A stretch of 23,646 nucleotides of DNA from JAAYDH01 sp964345825 (GTDB taxonomy: Bacteria > Bacillota_I > Bacilli_A > RFN20 > CAG-826): contig CAYFSI010000015.1 in the NCBI GenBank assembly GCA_964345825.1, positions 1-23,646 on the forward strand, read 5' to 3'. Below the pieces are notes generated by a model that did no database searches, had not been told where the DNA came from, and worked only from the letters and a program-made list of their open reading frames with translations. Shown here piece by piece: positions 22,060-23,646 of the stretch. The position numbers were made by a program, and so were the translations under genes. Each line of letters begins with the position of its first letter. The first letter of the stretch is position 1.

Positions 22060-23210
22060 TATTTCTTCTCCTCGCTTTCTGGTGAGTTGTTTTGAGTTAA
22101 CAAAGGATTAATTTCGTCTTCGTACGCTTGATTGTTAAGAGCTTGAATTTTCTTAATTTTCCTCTCATATATTATACCTAAAATTTGGACAATTATTAAG
22201 GGAGTGACAGAGACGAAGGCAATCATACCAAAACCCTGCTCCAATATATCCTGACCCAATGCTTGGCTCACACCAAGCGTTAAGGGAGTAAGAAACGCGC
22301 TGGTAATCGCTCCGCCAGTAACGCCTCCTGAATCAAATGCCAATCCCACGAAGAGTTTGGGGGTAAAAAACAAAAGCGTCAAGGCAATCACGTATAAAGG
22401 AACTATGAAATACAAAAAGGGAATTTCAAATATCACTTTGCACATGCACATAATGCTCGCTAGCCCAATTGATAAAGCTAGGCTGAGTTTAATGACTCTC
22501 TTTTTTAAGAATCCATTGGTAATTTCTTCAACTTGCTCACCTAAAACAACGACGGCAGGTTCAGTCAAAGTGATGGCGAAACCAAGAACAAAGCTAATCG
22601 GAATGAGAAACCATTTATAAGTTTCATTCTCAATAAATATCTTGCCAATATAGTTTCCCGCAAAGGCAAAGCCAATGTCGATTCCAAATAAGAAAATAAA
22701 CAGACCAACAAATACTACTATGCTACTCAAAAGGATGCCGACAATCTTTTTCTTTGGCAATTTAATAAAGAAAAACTGAAAAAAGAGGAAGATAATTATA
22801 ATTGGAGTCAGAGCCAGGGTGACAGATAAAAGGTTATTTCCTATAGTGTCCCAAATTCCCTTTGTTGCTTCAGGGGCGTAAGGAACGGTGACGACAGTTT
22901 GTAAAATTAATCCATAGATGAAAATGGCAATAATCGATCCGACACTGGCAATACCAAGAATTCCGAAACTCTCATCTGTCGTTTTATTTTTACTGACTGT
23001 TTTGCTAATGCCTAAGCCAAGAGCCAAAATAAAGGGAACAGAAACATCACCAGTCGTCGCTCCGCTCGCATCAAAAGCGAGGGCTTGATATTGGGAAGGA
23101 ACGAAGAAGATAACTGCAAAAATTGCTAAATATAGGACAAGAAAAACAATTTTAATATTTATGTTCTTAATAGTGCGGTAAATAGCAAAAGCAAAGAGTG
23201 GCGATTGCAA
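22059..23210 (-). CDS. DUF1538 membrane protein, 5'-truncated
   Basis: The reading frame gives 383 residues of a DUF1538 polytopic membrane protein. Two related units are seen: ALAFDASGATTGDVSVPFIL followed by ESFGILGIASVGSII, and GLAFDSGGVTGGAITSAFL followed by GFGMIAFVSVTPLII. FALTLTEPAVVVLGEQVEEI-like text (VLGFAITLTEPAVVVLGEQV) marks the start of the second half. The family normally has about 500 residues with two complete halves; here the first 120-150 residues of half one are missing. The nominal TTG at 23210 has no ribosome site, and the frame is open back to a stop at 23222-23220, so the true 5' end is lost at a junction. About ten helices remain. The protein is a putative transporter or channel of unknown substrate, partnered with the two PII-like genes. 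Confidence 0.82.
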   Translation of the reverse strand: MQSPLFAFAIYRTIKNINIKIVFLVLYLAIFAVIFFVPSQYQALAFDASGATTGDVSVPFILALGLGISKTVSKNKTTDESFGILGIASVGSIIAIFIYGLILQTVVTVPYAPEATKGIWDTIGNNLLSVTLALTPIIIIFLFFQFFFIKLPKKKIVGILLSSIVVFVGLFIFLFGIDIGFAFAGNYIGKIFIENETYKWFLIPISFVLGFAITLTEPAVVVLGEQVEEITNGFLKKRVIKLSLALSIGLASIMCMCKVIFEIPFLYFIVPLYVIALTLLFFTPKLFVGLAFDSGGVTGGAITSAFLTPLTLGVSQALGQDILEQGFGMIAFVSVTPLIIVQILGIIYERKIKKIQALNNQAYEDEINPLLTQNNSPESEEKK

Positions 23211-23227
23211 GAGCCCTAATTAAGTAA

Positions 23228-23455
23228 CCAGAGATTATTTTGGCGGACGAACCCACTGGCGCTCATGATTCAGTGACTGGACACCAAGTTTTTGACATTT
23301 TAAGGAAATTAGGCCAAGAAAAACTGGTTATTGTTGTCAGCCACGACCGAGAGACTGCAGAAGAGTACGCTGACCGAATCATTGAAATGAAAGATGGAGA
23401 AATAGTGAGTGATACATCAAAAGTCACTGTTCGTTCATGGTCGATTCTTATATAA
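23228..23455 (+). pseudogene. ABC transporter ATPase fragment (C-terminal third)
   Basis: The plus strand encodes PEIILADEPTGAHDSVTG: Walker B, then the D-loop with an unusual His in place of Leu in ALDS. The switch histidine IVVSHDRETAEEYADRI and IIEMKDGEI follow. This is the end of a LolD/MacB-type ATPase domain, in the style of low-GC ATPase-permease fusions. Walker A and the signature motif are absent: a stop lies at 23225-23227, directly before the first matching residue. The match fades after SDTSK (about 23420), and the frame stops at 23455. It is a remnant or an assembly join, not a working gene. Confidence 0.75.
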
Positions 23456-23598
23456 ATTTCTTTATCACTTTTTTCAAGTTGCTTTTGTATAACTTCTTTT
23501 GTTAAATTTTTGGCTTCTAAAACAAAATTATCAAAAGTTTCTGTTTTTAATGTTAAAATATCCACGGAAAGTCCTCCTGTCAGTGTGCTAACTAACAT
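23420..23598 (-). CDS. Start of an unidentified gene, broken at its 3' side
   Basis: From the ATG at 23598 a minus-strand frame reads MLVSTLTGGLSVDILTLKTE, then a charged helical segment, then KEIYIRIDHERTVTFDV. AAAAGGAAAG lies about 8 bases before the ATG, so the start looks genuine. Beyond about residue 62 the frame runs antisense through the ABC ATPase fragment and is not credible, although it stays open to 23263. No family was recognised. It may be a short piece of a real gene joined at the same composite junction. Confidence 0.35.
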
Positions 23599-23646
23599 TG
23601 TAGAACTTTCCTTTTTATTTGTTACCTATAAAAAACTAACGGTATC

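Noticed and set aside
1..23646. UGA read as tryptophan, as in some Mollicutes
   Set aside because: All long genes are complete at family length under the standard code with TGG for Trp, and no conserved Trp falls on a TGA.
1..23646. CRISPR array, insertion sequence or rRNA
   Set aside because: No regularly spaced direct repeats, transposase motifs or rRNA-like conserved stretches were seen on either strand.

Overview
The window is AT-rich bacterial DNA that reads cleanly with the standard code: every long gene is intact at its family length, uses TGG for Trp, and usually has an AGGAGG-like ribosome binding site. The gene set points to a low-GC Bacillota, probably class Bacilli in the neighbourhood of the mollicute-like or erysipelotrich gut lineages: M18 aminopeptidase, single-chain Fe-S L-serine dehydratase, 2,3-BPG-dependent phosphoglycerate mutase, enolase, GSI-alpha glutamine synthetase, a flavodiiron protein, and DUF1538 with PII-like proteins. 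The placement is an inference from gene content and style. No rRNA, CRISPR array, insertion sequence or prophage gene was seen.

Layout. Positions 1-2460 (minus strand): tRNA-His, an M18 aminopeptidase, and a stand-alone DbpA-type RNA-binding domain protein behind a structured leader. Positions 2479-6091 (minus): a tight four-gene unit with a membrane-anchored beta-propeller, a P-loop kinase-like protein, an alpha/beta esterase and L-serine dehydratase. Positions 6231-9566 (minus): a 1111-residue secreted M6-type metalloprotease with a bacterial Ig-like domain. Positions 9567-9943: a 377-base gap holding three consecutive hairpins that end in a minus-strand terminator, either a small RNA or an attenuator leader for the protease. 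Position 9944 on: a plus-strand four-helix membrane protein of unknown role, then a three-gene lipid/glycolipid cassette (GT8 glycosyltransferase, PlsC-like acyltransferase, CrtO-like acyltransferase, 10711-13107).

Positions 13126-15348: gpmA and eno, divergent from a shared 180-base promoter region. Positions 15402-17824: a DUF2974 (Mbeg1-like) hydrolase and, divergently, an MFS transporter interrupted by a one-base frame change in an A7 run. Positions 17842-20024: tRNA-Arg(TCG), a nicotinamidase-like cysteine hydrolase, and glnA. Positions 20211-23210: a flavodiiron protein, then convergently two PII-like proteins encoded behind a DUF1538 membrane protein. The last 430 bases are composite: the DUF1538 gene lacks its 5' third, and an ABC ATPase fragment and the start of an unidentified minus-strand gene abut it.

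Working together: serine deamination (pyruvate plus ammonia), lower glycolysis (gpmA, eno), ammonia assimilation (glnA) and PII-type sensing are neighbours, but only the close-packed runs noted above are likely operons. The most interesting items are the three-hairpin RNA upstream of the protease, the structured leader before the helicase-less DbpA protein, the GT8-PlsC-CrtO-like cassette, the DUF1538 gene with two different PII-like partners, and the MFS frameshift at an in-phase A-AAA-AAG heptamer.
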